Assembly (NCBI GenBank): GCA_964458575.1
Contig: CAYWMD010000087.1
Span: 1 to 21,002 of the forward strand
Direction: 5' to 3'
DNA: 21,002 nt
From: CAYWMD01 sp964458575
GTDB lineage: Bacteria > Verrucomicrobiota > Verrucomicrobiia > Limisphaerales > JADLHS01
The notes under the pieces are model-generated. The model was not told the origin of the DNA. It saw only the letters and a list, made by a program, of their open reading frames with translations, and searched no databases. Both the position numbers and the translations under genes were made by a program. Positions 8,459-16,170 of this stretch are shown here, piece after piece (positions within the stretch are counted from its first letter, which is position 1; each line of letters opens with the position of its first letter).

Positions 8459-9699
8459 GATGGTGATTCAGGTTCGGTCCGGCGCGGTTTGATCAACAAC
8501 ACCAGCGCCACGGACAGTAGCGCGACGCCGGCAAACACGCCAAAAATCAAATTGAGCGGCACATGACGGTCGCGCAGCGCGCCGAAGGCCCAGTCGCCGA
8601 AGCCACCGCAACTGATGCTGACGAGATTCATGATGCCATAGCCCGTGGCCCGCCATTCGGGTCGCGCGATCTGACAGAGAATCGGCATGTTGTTGCAGTC
8701 GAAAAATCCCCAGCCGATGCCGAAGAGGACCAAGCCGACGATGGCCACCGTCAGCGTGCCCGCGTTGCCCACGCTGAAGAGCGCGGGCAGAAACAACATG
8801 GTCCCAATGGCGCTGGTGAAAATCCGTCCGCGCGGCGTGGTGCGCATCCAGCGATCGGCCATGAACCCGCCGACCAGGGCTCCGATGAGCGCGGAGAATT
8901 GCACAAACAGGATCGCGCTGACACCCGCCTTGCCCTGACCGAGATGGAATTTTTCCTTGAGGATGTCCGGCATCCAGTCGCGCACGACCCAACCCGCGAT
9001 GGCGGGCAGCGTGAAATAGAGCACGAGCAGTATGAAACTGGGATTGCCGAGTAGGGCGGAGAAAAGATTGCCCGAGCGTCCCTTTCCGTTGCTGGTTGGG
9101 GCGACCTCCTGCCGCACCGGATTCTTGAGCAGCGCAAACAGCGGCAGGGCGTAGAGCAATCCGACCAAGCCACAGGCGGAAAACGCCCAGCGCCAGCCGA
9201 ATTCGGGCGAATCGGCCACGAAGCCCGCGAAGCCGCCCAGCATCTGTCCCGCGTAAAGCCCGGTTTGATGCACGCCCACGGCCCGCGACCTCGTCAGCCC
9301 CGGGTGATAATCCGTGATCAACGCCAGCGCCGTCGGCATGTAAAACGCCTCGCTCACACCCATGAGCGCGCGCGCCCAGACGAGCTGGTCGAAGGTGGTC
9401 ACGTGACCCGTCCACCAGGTCACCGCCGACCAGATGAACAGACTGGCGCAAATCACATGTTTGCGGCTCACACGGTCCGCGATGTAACCGCCGAACGGAC
9501 TCAGGATGGCATACGTCCATTTGAAACACGCCAGCACCCAGCCCCAGTCCGCCTTGTTTGTGATCGTGGGAATATCGCCCACCATGGACGACTTCATGGT
9601 CGCGAGCATCTGCCGGTCGAGATAGTTGAGCAGCGCCACCGGCGTCAACAGGGCGACCACCAGCCAGGCGTAGGAGGAGAGGGATTGGTTTTGCTTCAT
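8455..9699 (-). CDS. MFS transporter, ACS-like (organic anion/hexuronate type)
   Basis: This 414-residue, about 12-helix major facilitator is predicted to import a small organic anion or sugar acid. The first helix ends in NYLDRQML, and helix 2 is followed by GGYIADRVSRK, the MFS motif A (G-x-x-x-D-R-x-x-R/K). RALMGVSEAFYMPTALALITDY in helix 4 is characteristic of the anion:cation symporter (ACS) family, which includes hexuronate and galactarate carriers. A second motif-A-like loop, GGFMADRW, begins the second half. The cytoplasmic loop after helix 6 is short (around residue 200). The gene's TGA overlaps the ATG of the glycosidase-like gene by four bases, so the carrier probably takes up the product of that secreted enzyme. 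It starts 56 bases after the C45/DUF2092 gene ends, so that gene may belong to the same transcript. The substrate is inferred from family and context only. Confidence 0.88.
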   Translation of the reverse strand: MKQNQSLSSYAWLVVALLTPVALLNYLDRQMLATMKSSMVGDIPTITNKADWGWVLACFKWTYAILSPFGGYIADRVSRKHVICASLFIWSAVTWWTGHVTTFDQLVWARALMGVSEAFYMPTALALITDYHPGLTRSRAVGVHQTGLYAGQMLGGFAGFVADSPEFGWRWAFSACGLVGLLYALPLFALLKNPVRQEVAPTSNGKGRSGNLFSALLGNPSFILLVLYFTLPAIAGWVVRDWMPDILKEKFHLGQGKAGVSAILFVQFSALIGALVGGFMADRWMRTTPRGRIFTSAIGTMLFLPALFSVGNAGTLTVAIVGLVLFGIGWGFFDCNNMPILCQIARPEWRATGYGIMNLVSISCGGFGDWAFGALRDRHVPLNLIFGVFAGVALLSVALVLLIKPRRTEPESPS

Positions 9700-9755
9700 G
9701 CCGTGCCAGGCTCATACCGGTGGGCCATGGGATGTTCGTCAACGTCAACGCGCGG

Positions 9756-11747
9756 TCAGTTGGCCGGTTCGGGTTTGAGCAACTCCGCCAGATTGTAGTG
9801 GGTGAACCGGGTGTGCGCAGCCACGTTTTGCGCATCGGCGTTGGCCACCCAGAAATCCAGCGTGTCCGGCGCGAACAACGCGCAATGGATGTTCGACATC
9901 ATGCAGACCGGGCGCTTCATCAAATCGCGCGCGCTGGCGGCGTCGAATTTCCCGTAGCCGGTTTGCACCCGTCGCGCGAGTTCTTCGTAACGCTCGCCGG
10001 CGGACATCAATACCGCGTCGGGAATGGCGTGCGGCAACCGCGGAAACGCCTCGCCGGCGCGAACCACCTCGAACTTGTCCGGCGTGGCGGCGATGCCCAC
10101 GGCGCATTTGGATTTGCTGTCGGAGATGACGTAATAATATTCACACGTGCGCGGCCCCTGGCGCATGATTTCCACGGCTTCGTCGAGCGTGTTCGCCTTT
10201 TCCATGACCTCGCGCACGAGTTCCGCCATGGGTTTGCCGTCCCAATGACCCTCGCCTTTGCCGCCCATCTCGCCGATGGCGACATGTTTTTCATTCATCG
10301 CCGTGACCGAGCCGATGAACCCGGCGTAACCGATGTTTACCCAGGCATTGCCCTGTTCGGGTTGCATCACCATCACCACGGCGTTTTGTTCCAAACCCAA
10401 ACCGCGCAGGTAGTCGAGAATTCGGCCGTGATAAAGCCGGCCCTCCGCCGTGGCCTTGCCGTACAACGCGAAGCCGCTGCAATGAAACAATTCCGGGAAA
10501 AAGTTGGCGAGCCGCACGTCTTCGCGCCGAAGATGCGCCGCGTCGGCCAGCGCGTCCATTTCGCGGAGATAACGCCGGTCCATGAACCGGTCCAAACGTT
10601 TCTGGGCGGCCTCGATTTCGCCGAAGACCCAGCGGCCTTGCTGAAACGAACTGCCCACGCCCACGCCGTAGAGAATCTGGTTCACCAGGTTGCGCACGTC
10701 CTTTTTCAGCAGCGTCCCGTGTTGCGTTCCCATTTCCTCGGGTGTGCCTTTGAGAAACAGGACCTTGGTCCCGTCCACCATTTCCAGCCGGCCCGCGCCC
10801 TCGCGTGCCACCAACTGGCGTTCGCCGGTGGCCGGTCCCAGTGACGGCAGGCTTTGTCCCAGCGAATCCATCCACACGGAGAGAGAGCGTGTCAGATGCG
10901 CGCGCGCGACAGTTTCAATCTTGTCGCCTGCCTTGGGGACCAGCTTCCACGCGGTGTTGGGTTGGATTTTTCCGAACTGCGGGTTGCGGAATTCAATGTC
11001 CAGATCGGCCTTTTTGCCATCGCGATACGCCAGGCGCACGATCAGAGCGTCGGGTTTGCGGATCCAAAATTGGAACGTGCCGGCGGGCAGCTTGAAATTC
11101 TGCGCGGCGGCCGGTTTGATGGTGGCCTTGATGACGTCGCAGGCCGCGCCGCCAACCGTTTCGTTGGGCAGGGCTTCAAAATCCGTCACCAGCGGCAGCA
11201 TGGCCAGTTGTTCCGGTGCGAGCGCGAATTGCAGCGGGCCGAGCGGCTTGTCCTTTTTGAACCCCGGCGCCGTGGAATACAGGTCCACGTCAGGCGACCC
11301 GATCAGCCCGAATTTCTTTTCCGGCACATAAACCCAGAGCTGCTGGCCGTTCCGGCCGAAACCAAACGAACCATGTTCACCCGTTGCCGACACCTTCAAG
11401 CGGTCCGGTGCCTGGCAGGCGATATCCAGTTCCTGCAGCTCCAGTTTCTTCGGCAGCCCGCCGGCTTTCAGGATTTTGACGGTGGTAGTGAAGCATTGGG
11501 GAGCGGTATCGGCCGGCGGCTGAAGGATCGTGGAGACCCGCGCCAGCGCGGCTTGAAACACTTCGGCCGGCGCGGCGCCCTTGGTTTCGGCGGCGGGGAC
11601 CGGATGGACCTGCGAGAACAGCAGCCCGACGGCGACGAAGCCAGCGACGGCGCACCGGTGAAAAGACCGGGTCGGGCGGGAGGGTTGCGCGGGAGGCGGC
11701 GGTCCGAACCGACCGGCCCGATTGGCGACCAAGTCAATAATTTTCAT
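9756..11747 (-). CDS. Secreted DUF2092/LolA-like and C45 Ntn-hydrolase fusion protein
   Basis: The frame is open to an ATG at 11816, but the start at 11747 (MKIIDLVANR...) is preferred: it puts a basic region and a hydrophobic segment (about 32-52) near the N-terminus, ending in VPAAETKG, a likely signal-peptide cleavage site. This gives 663 residues. Residues about 58-275 resemble DUF2092 or LolA-like lipoprotein-carrier folds (CQAPDRLKVSATGEHGSF, WVYVPEKKFGLIG). Residues about 320-655 resemble peptidase family C45 (acyl-CoA:6-aminopenicillanate acyltransferase-like): KGTPEEMGTQHG, then FHCSGFALYG with the probable nucleophile Cys423 (codon 10479-10481), and GRLYHGRILDY. In known members the chain cuts itself just before this Cys and the enzyme acts on amides. 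The physiological substrate is unknown; N-acyl amino acids or acylated sugars are possibilities. The gene lies upstream of, and may share a transcript with, the MFS/glycosidase/aldolase operon. Confidence 0.75.
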   Translation of the reverse strand: MKIIDLVANRAGRFGPPPPAQPSRPTRSFHRCAVAGFVAVGLLFSQVHPVPAAETKGAAPAEVFQAALARVSTILQPPADTAPQCFTTTVKILKAGGLPKKLELQELDIACQAPDRLKVSATGEHGSFGFGRNGQQLWVYVPEKKFGLIGSPDVDLYSTAPGFKKDKPLGPLQFALAPEQLAMLPLVTDFEALPNETVGGAACDVIKATIKPAAAQNFKLPAGTFQFWIRKPDALIVRLAYRDGKKADLDIEFRNPQFGKIQPNTAWKLVPKAGDKIETVARAHLTRSLSVWMDSLGQSLPSLGPATGERQLVAREGAGRLEMVDGTKVLFLKGTPEEMGTQHGTLLKKDVRNLVNQILYGVGVGSSFQQGRWVFGEIEAAQKRLDRFMDRRYLREMDALADAAHLRREDVRLANFFPELFHCSGFALYGKATAEGRLYHGRILDYLRGLGLEQNAVVMVMQPEQGNAWVNIGYAGFIGSVTAMNEKHVAIGEMGGKGEGHWDGKPMAELVREVMEKANTLDEAVEIMRQGPRTCEYYYVISDSKSKCAVGIAATPDKFEVVRAGEAFPRLPHAIPDAVLMSAGERYEELARRVQTGYGKFDAASARDLMKRPVCMMSNIHCALFAPDTLDFWVANADAQNVAAHTRFTHYNLAELLKPEPAN

Positions 11748-11958
11748 CCGCGAGCTTTCATTATGGCCACGACAGGCTGACATAAACCATTCCGGTGAAC
11801 GTTCAAGATATTCCACTGGACAAATTCAAAGATTGCCGGGGAAGTTGCCAGCGATTCTTTTTTGCCGGCGGTGGGAAGGCGCGGGGGGTGGCCGGCTGGC
11901 GTGGCTTTCGGGTCGGGCATTTTCCCGCGGGATCACGTTTGAGAAAGTTCTGGGCGCT

Positions 11959-11973
11959 GCCAGGATTCCTGGC
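11959..11973. promoter_or_regulatory. 15-base perfect palindrome, possible operator
   Basis: GCCAGGATTCCTGGC is a perfect 7-base inverted repeat around a single central T. It lies in the 286-base space between two divergent genes (C45 fusion at 11747, DUF1080 protein at 12034), about 60 bases before the DUF1080 start. That size and position suit a dimeric repressor site. No regulator is encoded in the window to match it, and a chance palindrome in GC-rich DNA is possible. Confidence 0.35.
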
Positions 11974-11997
11974 AAATAAGAAGCGCAACCTTTTCAC

Positions 11998-12025
11998 TTG
12001 GCGTGTTCTGGCGAGTTGCTTAGTG
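11998..12025 (+). promoter_or_regulatory. Candidate promoter of the DUF1080 gene
   Basis: TTGGCG (11998-12003) and TTAGTG (12020-12025) are spaced by 16 bases and resemble a degraded -35/-10 pair. The predicted transcription start would fall within a few bases of the ATG at 12034, which means a leaderless mRNA. This agrees with the absence of a Shine-Dalgarno sequence. The match is weak. Confidence 0.22.
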
Positions 12026-12033
12026 TCCCGCAC

Positions 12034-12669
12034 ATGAAACAAACATTGCTTTCTGCGTTCGCACTCGCCGGACTTCTCATCGCCGCCCCGCAACTCTTCG
12101 CTCAGACCGAACCGGGCTTCAAACCTCTGATGGACGGTAAAACTTTCACTGGCTGGAAAAAGGCCGAGGAAAGCCCGGACACCTGGAAAGTCGAAGATGG
12201 TGCTTTTGTCGCGCATGGCAACCGCTGCCACCTGTTTTATGTCGGCGACGAGAAACCGTTCAAGAATTTCCACCTCAAGGTGGACGTGATGACCGAACCG
12301 GGCTCGAACGGCGGAATTTATTTTCACACCAAATACCAGCCGGAAGGCTGGCCGACGGAAGGATTCGAGTCGCAGGTCAATTGCACCCATGGCGACAAGA
12401 TCAAAACCGGCAGCCTTTACAACGTCGCGAATGTCGGTCACGCCGCGTCGCAGGACAATAAATGGTGGACGCAGGAAATCATCGTCGAGGGCCGCAAGGT
12501 CACGGTGCTGGTGGATGGCAAGCTGGTGCTGCAATACATCGAAGCGCCGGGAGCGCAGCCGGACAAACCGTTTTCCCACAAGCTCGCGGAAGGCATTTTT
12601 GCCCTCCAAGCCCACGATCCCAAGAGCGTCGTCCGTTACAAAAACATTCGCGTGAAGCGGCTGGAGTAA
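12034..12669 (+). CDS. Secreted DUF1080 (3-keto-disaccharide hydrolase) domain protein
   Basis: The start at 12034 gives 211 residues with a clean signal peptide (MKQTLLSAFALAGLLIAAPQ, cleavage near FAQ-T at 24/25). A TTG at 11998 would add 12 residues that spoil it. The mature part is one DUF1080 domain, a concanavalin-like beta-sandwich now named 3-keto-disaccharide hydrolase: GFKPLMDGKTFTGW (28-41), NGGIYFHT (92-99) and GFESQVN (110-116) are its hallmarks. Family members are very abundant in Verrucomicrobia and Planctomycetes and often accompany exported Gfo/Idh/MocA oxidoreductases; one such gene lies about 7 kb away (3745-5157) but is not in the same operon. Hydrolysis of an oxidised glycoside, or carbohydrate binding, is inferred. 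The gene ends six bases before the stop of the convergent MFS gene. Confidence 0.88.
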   Translation: MKQTLLSAFALAGLLIAAPQLFAQTEPGFKPLMDGKTFTGWKKAEESPDTWKVEDGAFVAHGNRCHLFYVGDEKPFKNFHLKVDVMTEPGSNGGIYFHTKYQPEGWPTEGFESQVNCTHGDKIKTGSLYNVANVGHAASQDNKWWTQEIIVEGRKVTVLVDGKLVLQYIEAPGAQPDKPFSHKLAEGIFALQAHDPKSVVRYKNIRVKRLE

Positions 12670-12675
12670 CGACGG

Positions 12676-14082
12676 CTACTCGTCTTCCATCAGCGGTTTG
12701 CCGCGCGTCTCGGGCGCGCGGAGCAACACCAGCAGGCCCAGCAAATAAATGGCGCCCAAGGTCACCGCACCCACGCGGAACGGATCGGCCACGCCAATTT
12801 GCCGGAACACTTCGCGAATCGAATTGCCGCCGATCATCACGACAGCCGCCGACATGCGCGCCACGTTGTAACCGAAGGCCGTGCCGGTTGAACGCAGGCG
12901 CGTCGGGAAGATTTCCGGGAAATAGATCACGAACCCGCCCATGACGCCGATGGTGAAAAAGCCGACCAACGGCAGCATCACGTAAGCCTGCCATTCCGAG
13001 TTGAGCGTCAGGAAGGCGATGGCGACCGAGATGAAACCGCCCAGAAAGAATGTCGTGAAAGTGACGCGCCGCTTCGCGTGATTTGCCAGAAAGGTCAAGG
13101 TCAGGATGCCGATGAATCCGCCCACGTCCTGGAGCAGCGTCGCCACGGCTTTGACCTTGCCGATATGCTGCGCGACGTCCGGCGGCAGCGTTTGCCCGCG
13201 CAATTCCGGCGGGGTCAACGCCGAACTGATGAGTTCCGGCGACCAGAAGCCGACGCCCCAAACGCCGACGATGCCCGCTGTGGCCATGCCCACCGCCACG
13301 AGCGTGTGCATGCGCCACCGTGGATGCGTGAACATGCTGCGCACATCGCCCATCTGCCGCGCGAGATTCTCGCTGGCCAGCTTCCGCGCCGCCTTCCACT
13401 TCTCCGACTCGCGCATCGTCGGGATCACGAACACGGTGAGCAACGCCGGGAGCGCTCCGACGAAAAACAACAACCGCCAACCCGGCGCTGTGACGCCGAG
13501 CCATTCAAGCGTGTAAACCTTCTCCGGCAGATACAACCAGCGCGCCAGAACGGAGCCGGACATGTTGCCCAAAACTGAAAGCGCCGAAAACAGGCCGAGA
13601 CACGCCGCTCGCGCATGGTCGGGCATGGTTTCGGCGATCAATGTCGCCGCTGCCGCAAACGCGCCGCCGATGCCACAGCCCATCAACAGCCGATACAAAC
13701 AAAAATCCCACCAGGTCGTTGCCAAACCGCAGAGCCCGGTGAACAGGGAATAGACAAGAATGGAAACGGCCAGCGTCTTCACGCGTCCCCAACGGTCGCC
13801 CATGACACCAAAAAACAACCCGCCGATCGCCCAGCCCATCATCGTCGCGGCGGTTGCCCAGGTTCCGTAGTCGAGAACCGTCCGGTCGGTCTGCGGCAGC
13901 TTCAGCAGGTCCGACAGCGCCGGGGAACGCGCGAGCATGAAGATGCGCTGGTCCGCGCAATCAAACAGCCACGCCAAAGCGCCGATGAAAAAGACCCACC
14001 AGTGATAGGGTTGCAGGCCCTGATACCAGCGCAAAGGTTTGTCATGGGGGCCGGCAGGAGGCGGGCTGTCTATGGCGTGCAT
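12676..14082 (-). CDS. MFS transporter, sugar/aromatic-acid porter type
   Basis: This 468-residue major facilitator has about 12 predicted helices. The loop after helix 2 reads FFGVMGDRWGRVKT, the MFS motif A, and RLLMGCGIGGAFAAAATLIAE in helix 4 is typical of the metabolite:H+ symporter, AAHS and sugar-porter groups. A longer periplasmic loop lies between helices 7 and 8 (around SALTPPELRGQTLPPDVAQH). The end, RAPETRGKPL, matches the PETRG-type motif shared by sugar porters. No signal peptide is needed. It follows the URO-D-like gene after a gap of 40 bases, so it is probably the last gene of the aldolase/URO-D-like transcript and the importer for its substrate (inference). It is not closely similar to the other MFS protein at 8455-9699. 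Confidence 0.85.
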   Translation of the reverse strand: MHAIDSPPPAGPHDKPLRWYQGLQPYHWWVFFIGALAWLFDCADQRIFMLARSPALSDLLKLPQTDRTVLDYGTWATAATMMGWAIGGLFFGVMGDRWGRVKTLAVSILVYSLFTGLCGLATTWWDFCLYRLLMGCGIGGAFAAAATLIAETMPDHARAACLGLFSALSVLGNMSGSVLARWLYLPEKVYTLEWLGVTAPGWRLLFFVGALPALLTVFVIPTMRESEKWKAARKLASENLARQMGDVRSMFTHPRWRMHTLVAVGMATAGIVGVWGVGFWSPELISSALTPPELRGQTLPPDVAQHIGKVKAVATLLQDVGGFIGILTLTFLANHAKRRVTFTTFFLGGFISVAIAFLTLNSEWQAYVMLPLVGFFTIGVMGGFVIYFPEIFPTRLRSTGTAFGYNVARMSAAVVMIGGNSIREVFRQIGVADPFRVGAVTLGAIYLLGLLVLLRAPETRGKPLMEDE

Positions 14083-14122
14083 GAGTTTTACGGCTTCAAT
14101 TTGATTCGCGTTCGATCTGCAT

Positions 14123-15205
14123 TTAGCCCAGATAACGTTGCCAGATTGCTCCGGCTTGTTCCGGGTTCTTCACCACTGTTATCACAGCGAGGCCCGGCGG
14201 CGGAAGCTTTTTGAAGATCCAATCGAGGTCGCGCTGCGGAATGTTGCCCCAGATGATCAACGGCTTTTGCGCGAGAATCTTTCGGTGCGCCGGGTAAAGC
14301 GCCTCGGCGCTCGGCCCGCCTTCGTCAATGTGCAGTTCCAACGCGAGGAACGGCATGCGCAGGTAGAAATCCGTGGGGACGAATTTCGTCGGATGCTGGT
14401 GCATGACGCAGCCGGCGAAACTGCGGGCTATGCGATCATCATGTTCGCGGATGAATTCGTCATAAAGCGTCGGCGAAAGCAGCGCGGCGGCGTCTTCCTG
14501 ATGCCAGATCGTTCCCGCCGGCGCCCACAGGTTGTAATAAAACGAACCCACACCGCCGTGAAACGGAGGGATGTGCGCGAGTTGCAGTTTGCCGAACTCG
14601 ATCCAGAAATCCGCGAGCCGACGGCAGACGGCCCTCACCTCCGCCGGCCGATCCATCATGGCCAGGATGAAATCTGACCCGCCATAAAGCGCCGACAGCA
14701 AATCGGCAATGCCGCGCATCCGCGTGGTGCCGATCGGCCAATGTCCTTGACTCCGCTCCGCCATGCGGTCGAGAAATTCGGCAGCCTTCCGCATCCACGG
14801 CGAGCCGGCATCGAAAGCGGGAATTGAATCCGGACCCGTGAAATGTGGCGGCGGTTTCGAGTGAATGGAGCCGGTCGAATGGTCGGCATAGATCGGGCAA
14901 CCGAGTGCGACTTCCAGCCACGGGATGCCCCAAAACGCACTCGCGCTCCACATGAAATCGCCGCCGCACGCTTCGTGCAAATTGAACAACCGGTCGCAAT
15001 CGTCCAGATACGGCGCGACCGCGAAATCCTCCGGGTTCAGCGTACGGTTGGCAGGAAGCTTGTCGGAAGCCCGATAACGACGCAGCGGATAATCGCTCCC
15101 CACAAAGAAGCCGAGCAGCGGGCGCTCATTGGCGCGTTGGTAAAATTGCCGAAAGCGCCCAACCCGTTCCGCGAGGGAAAAGTGCGGCGCGGAACTGCCC
15201 TTCAT
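14123..15205 (-). CDS. Uroporphyrinogen decarboxylase-like (URO-D superfamily) protein
   Basis: The frame is open upstream to 15397, but the part before 15205 overlaps the aldolase gene and reads as Arg/Trp/Ser-rich shadow sequence; the ATG at 15205 lies one base after the aldolase TGA. This gives 360 residues. URO-D-like features include MRGIADLLSALYGGSDFILAMMD-type sequence (163-185), LLSPTLYDEFIREHDDRIA (242-260) and a C-terminal half with GNIPQRDLDW. The segment LHEACGGDFMWSASAFWGIPW (76-96) looks diagnostic of a subgroup. It lacks the usual N-terminal FMRQAGR motif of haem-pathway HemE, so haem synthesis is unlikely. The superfamily also contains corrinoid-dependent methyltransferases (MtaA, CmuA). 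Placement between an aldolase and a transporter suggests a catabolic role, but the reaction is unknown. Confidence 0.68.
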   Translation of the reverse strand: MKGSSAPHFSLAERVGRFRQFYQRANERPLLGFFVGSDYPLRRYRASDKLPANRTLNPEDFAVAPYLDDCDRLFNLHEACGGDFMWSASAFWGIPWLEVALGCPIYADHSTGSIHSKPPPHFTGPDSIPAFDAGSPWMRKAAEFLDRMAERSQGHWPIGTTRMRGIADLLSALYGGSDFILAMMDRPAEVRAVCRRLADFWIEFGKLQLAHIPPFHGGVGSFYYNLWAPAGTIWHQEDAAALLSPTLYDEFIREHDDRIARSFAGCVMHQHPTKFVPTDFYLRMPFLALELHIDEGGPSAEALYPAHRKILAQKPLIIWGNIPQRDLDWIFKKLPPPGLAVITVVKNPEQAGAIWQRYLG

Positions 15206-15206
15206 A

Positions 15207-15971
15207 TCATCGGCCCGCCGCTTTGAGTGACGCGCGCGCGGCTTGCTCCATGAACACGTTGTCCAGGCCGAGCGCCACCATCGTGTAACCCTGGTCCAAC
15301 GCCTGGCGGATGTTTTGATCGTTGGGGCGGACGATGTGCATACCCGCGGACTTTTTATGCGCACGACAAGCGGCGCGATATTTTTCCAGCGCGCCAACCA
15401 TTTGCGGGTGATCGAGCTGACCGGTGATACCCATCGAACCGCTCAAGTCCAGCGGGCCGATGAACACGCCATCCACGCCTTCCACTTGCAGAATCGCGTC
15501 GAGGTTGGCGATGGCGTCCTTGTGCTCGATCTGCATGACCATTGCGATCTCGTCGTTGGCGGAGGCGATGTAGGAATCGAAATCCGCGCCGTGATGATTC
15601 GCCCGCGAGTAACCGAACCCGCGTCCGCCGCGCGGCGGGTACTTGGCTTCGCGAATGGCGGCCTCGGCTTCGGCGGCGGTCTTGACCATCGGAATGATCA
15701 ATCCGCGCGCGCCAGCATCGAGCACGCGATGAATCCAGATGGGATCGTTCAACGGGAGACGCGCGATCGGAACGCAATGGAATCCGGCCACCGCGCGAAA
15801 AATGCCGGCGGTAGATTCCAGATCAATGATGCCGTGTTCAAGGTCCACGCAAACCCAGTCGAAGCCGGCGCGGGCGAAGACTTCAGCACATGCGGGATGG
15901 CCGATTTGAATCCAACTGCCCAGTGTGACCTGGCGTTCGAGCAGAGCGCGGCGAAATTTGTTCTTGATCAT
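15207..15971 (-). CDS. HpcH/HpaI-family aldolase (second copy)
   Basis: This 254-residue class II pyruvate-type aldolase is closer to canonical HpaI and YfaU (2-keto-3-deoxy-L-rhamnonate aldolase) than the first copy. Active-site residues fall at the classic numbers: E44-H45 in VDLEHG, R71 in IARLP, YPPRGGRGFG (111-120), E149 in MQIEHKD and D175 in FIGPLDLSG, with E149 and D175 the expected metal ligands. It is predicted to split a 2-keto-3-deoxy sugar acid or related compound in the cytoplasm. The frame extends upstream to 16070, but that extension runs into the REP-like element and reads LPAGEGKGEGE, so the ATG at 15971 is used. The URO-D-like gene starts one base after its stop. A mutarotase and a D-2-hydroxyacid dehydrogenase lie upstream on the same strand, beyond the repeat. 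Confidence 0.93.
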   Translation of the reverse strand: MIKNKFRRALLERQVTLGSWIQIGHPACAEVFARAGFDWVCVDLEHGIIDLESTAGIFRAVAGFHCVPIARLPLNDPIWIHRVLDAGARGLIIPMVKTAAEAEAAIREAKYPPRGGRGFGYSRANHHGADFDSYIASANDEIAMVMQIEHKDAIANLDAILQVEGVDGVFIGPLDLSGSMGITGQLDHPQMVGALEKYRAACRAHKKSAGMHIVRPNDQNIRQALDQGYTMVALGLDNVFMEQAARASLKAAGR

Positions 15972-16041
15972 AAAGGCTGATGAAGGGTTTCGGTTCTGCG
16001 GGACGGTGTGAAGGCGTGTGTGGCGTTCTCCCTCACCCTTA

Positions 16042-16062
16042 CCCTCTCCCGCTGGGAGAGGG
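16042..16062. repeat. REP-like palindrome, copy 1
   Basis: CCCTCTCCC and GGGAGAGGG form a perfect 9-base stem around GCT. It is preceded by CCCTCACCCTTA, which together with the palindrome resembles a short interspersed element that I recall from many GC-rich environmental genomes. It lies in the gap between the dehydrogenase and the second aldolase gene and could act as an mRNA processing or stability structure. Confidence 0.75.
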
Positions 16063-16145
16063 AACAGCAATCGCGCGTTTCGATTCCTTCCGACTGCCGT
16101 TCGGCAACTCCCGTCCTTCGACTTCTCGGGAGCCTCGCTAAGATT

Positions 16146-16170
16146 CTCCCTCTCCCAGCGGGAGAGGGAG
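16146..16170. repeat. REP-like palindrome, copy 2 (inverted)
   Basis: CTCCCTCTCCC and GGGAGAGGGAG form a perfect 11-base stem around AGC. The loop is the reverse complement of the loop in copy 1, so the two copies are in opposite orientation, about 85 bases apart. A small hairpin, TGCCG-TT-CGGCA (16095-16106), lies between them. The pair resembles a BIME-type composite of two inverted REPs. Confidence 0.75.

Noticed and set aside
6173..8566. 797-codon open frame on the + strand opposite the glycosidase-like gene
   Set aside because: It is rich in Arg, Val and His, has no domain and mirrors the codon use of the minus-strand gene. Long antisense frames are usual in GC-rich coding DNA.
14123..15205. 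Haem-pathway HemE
   Set aside because: The conserved HemE N-terminal Arg motif is absent and no other haem gene is nearby.
15206..15397. 64-residue N-terminal extension of the URO-D-like protein
   Set aside because: It lies wholly in another frame of the aldolase gene and has an Arg/Trp-rich shadow composition.
5154..15971. The two aldolases and the two MFS proteins as a recent block duplication
   Set aside because: The paralogues differ strongly in sequence, in N-terminal length and in neighbours; they are distinct family members.
15972..16070. N-terminal extension of the second aldolase reading LPAGEGKGEGE
   Set aside because: It is translation of the REP-like element and has no counterpart in the family, so the ATG at 15971 was chosen.
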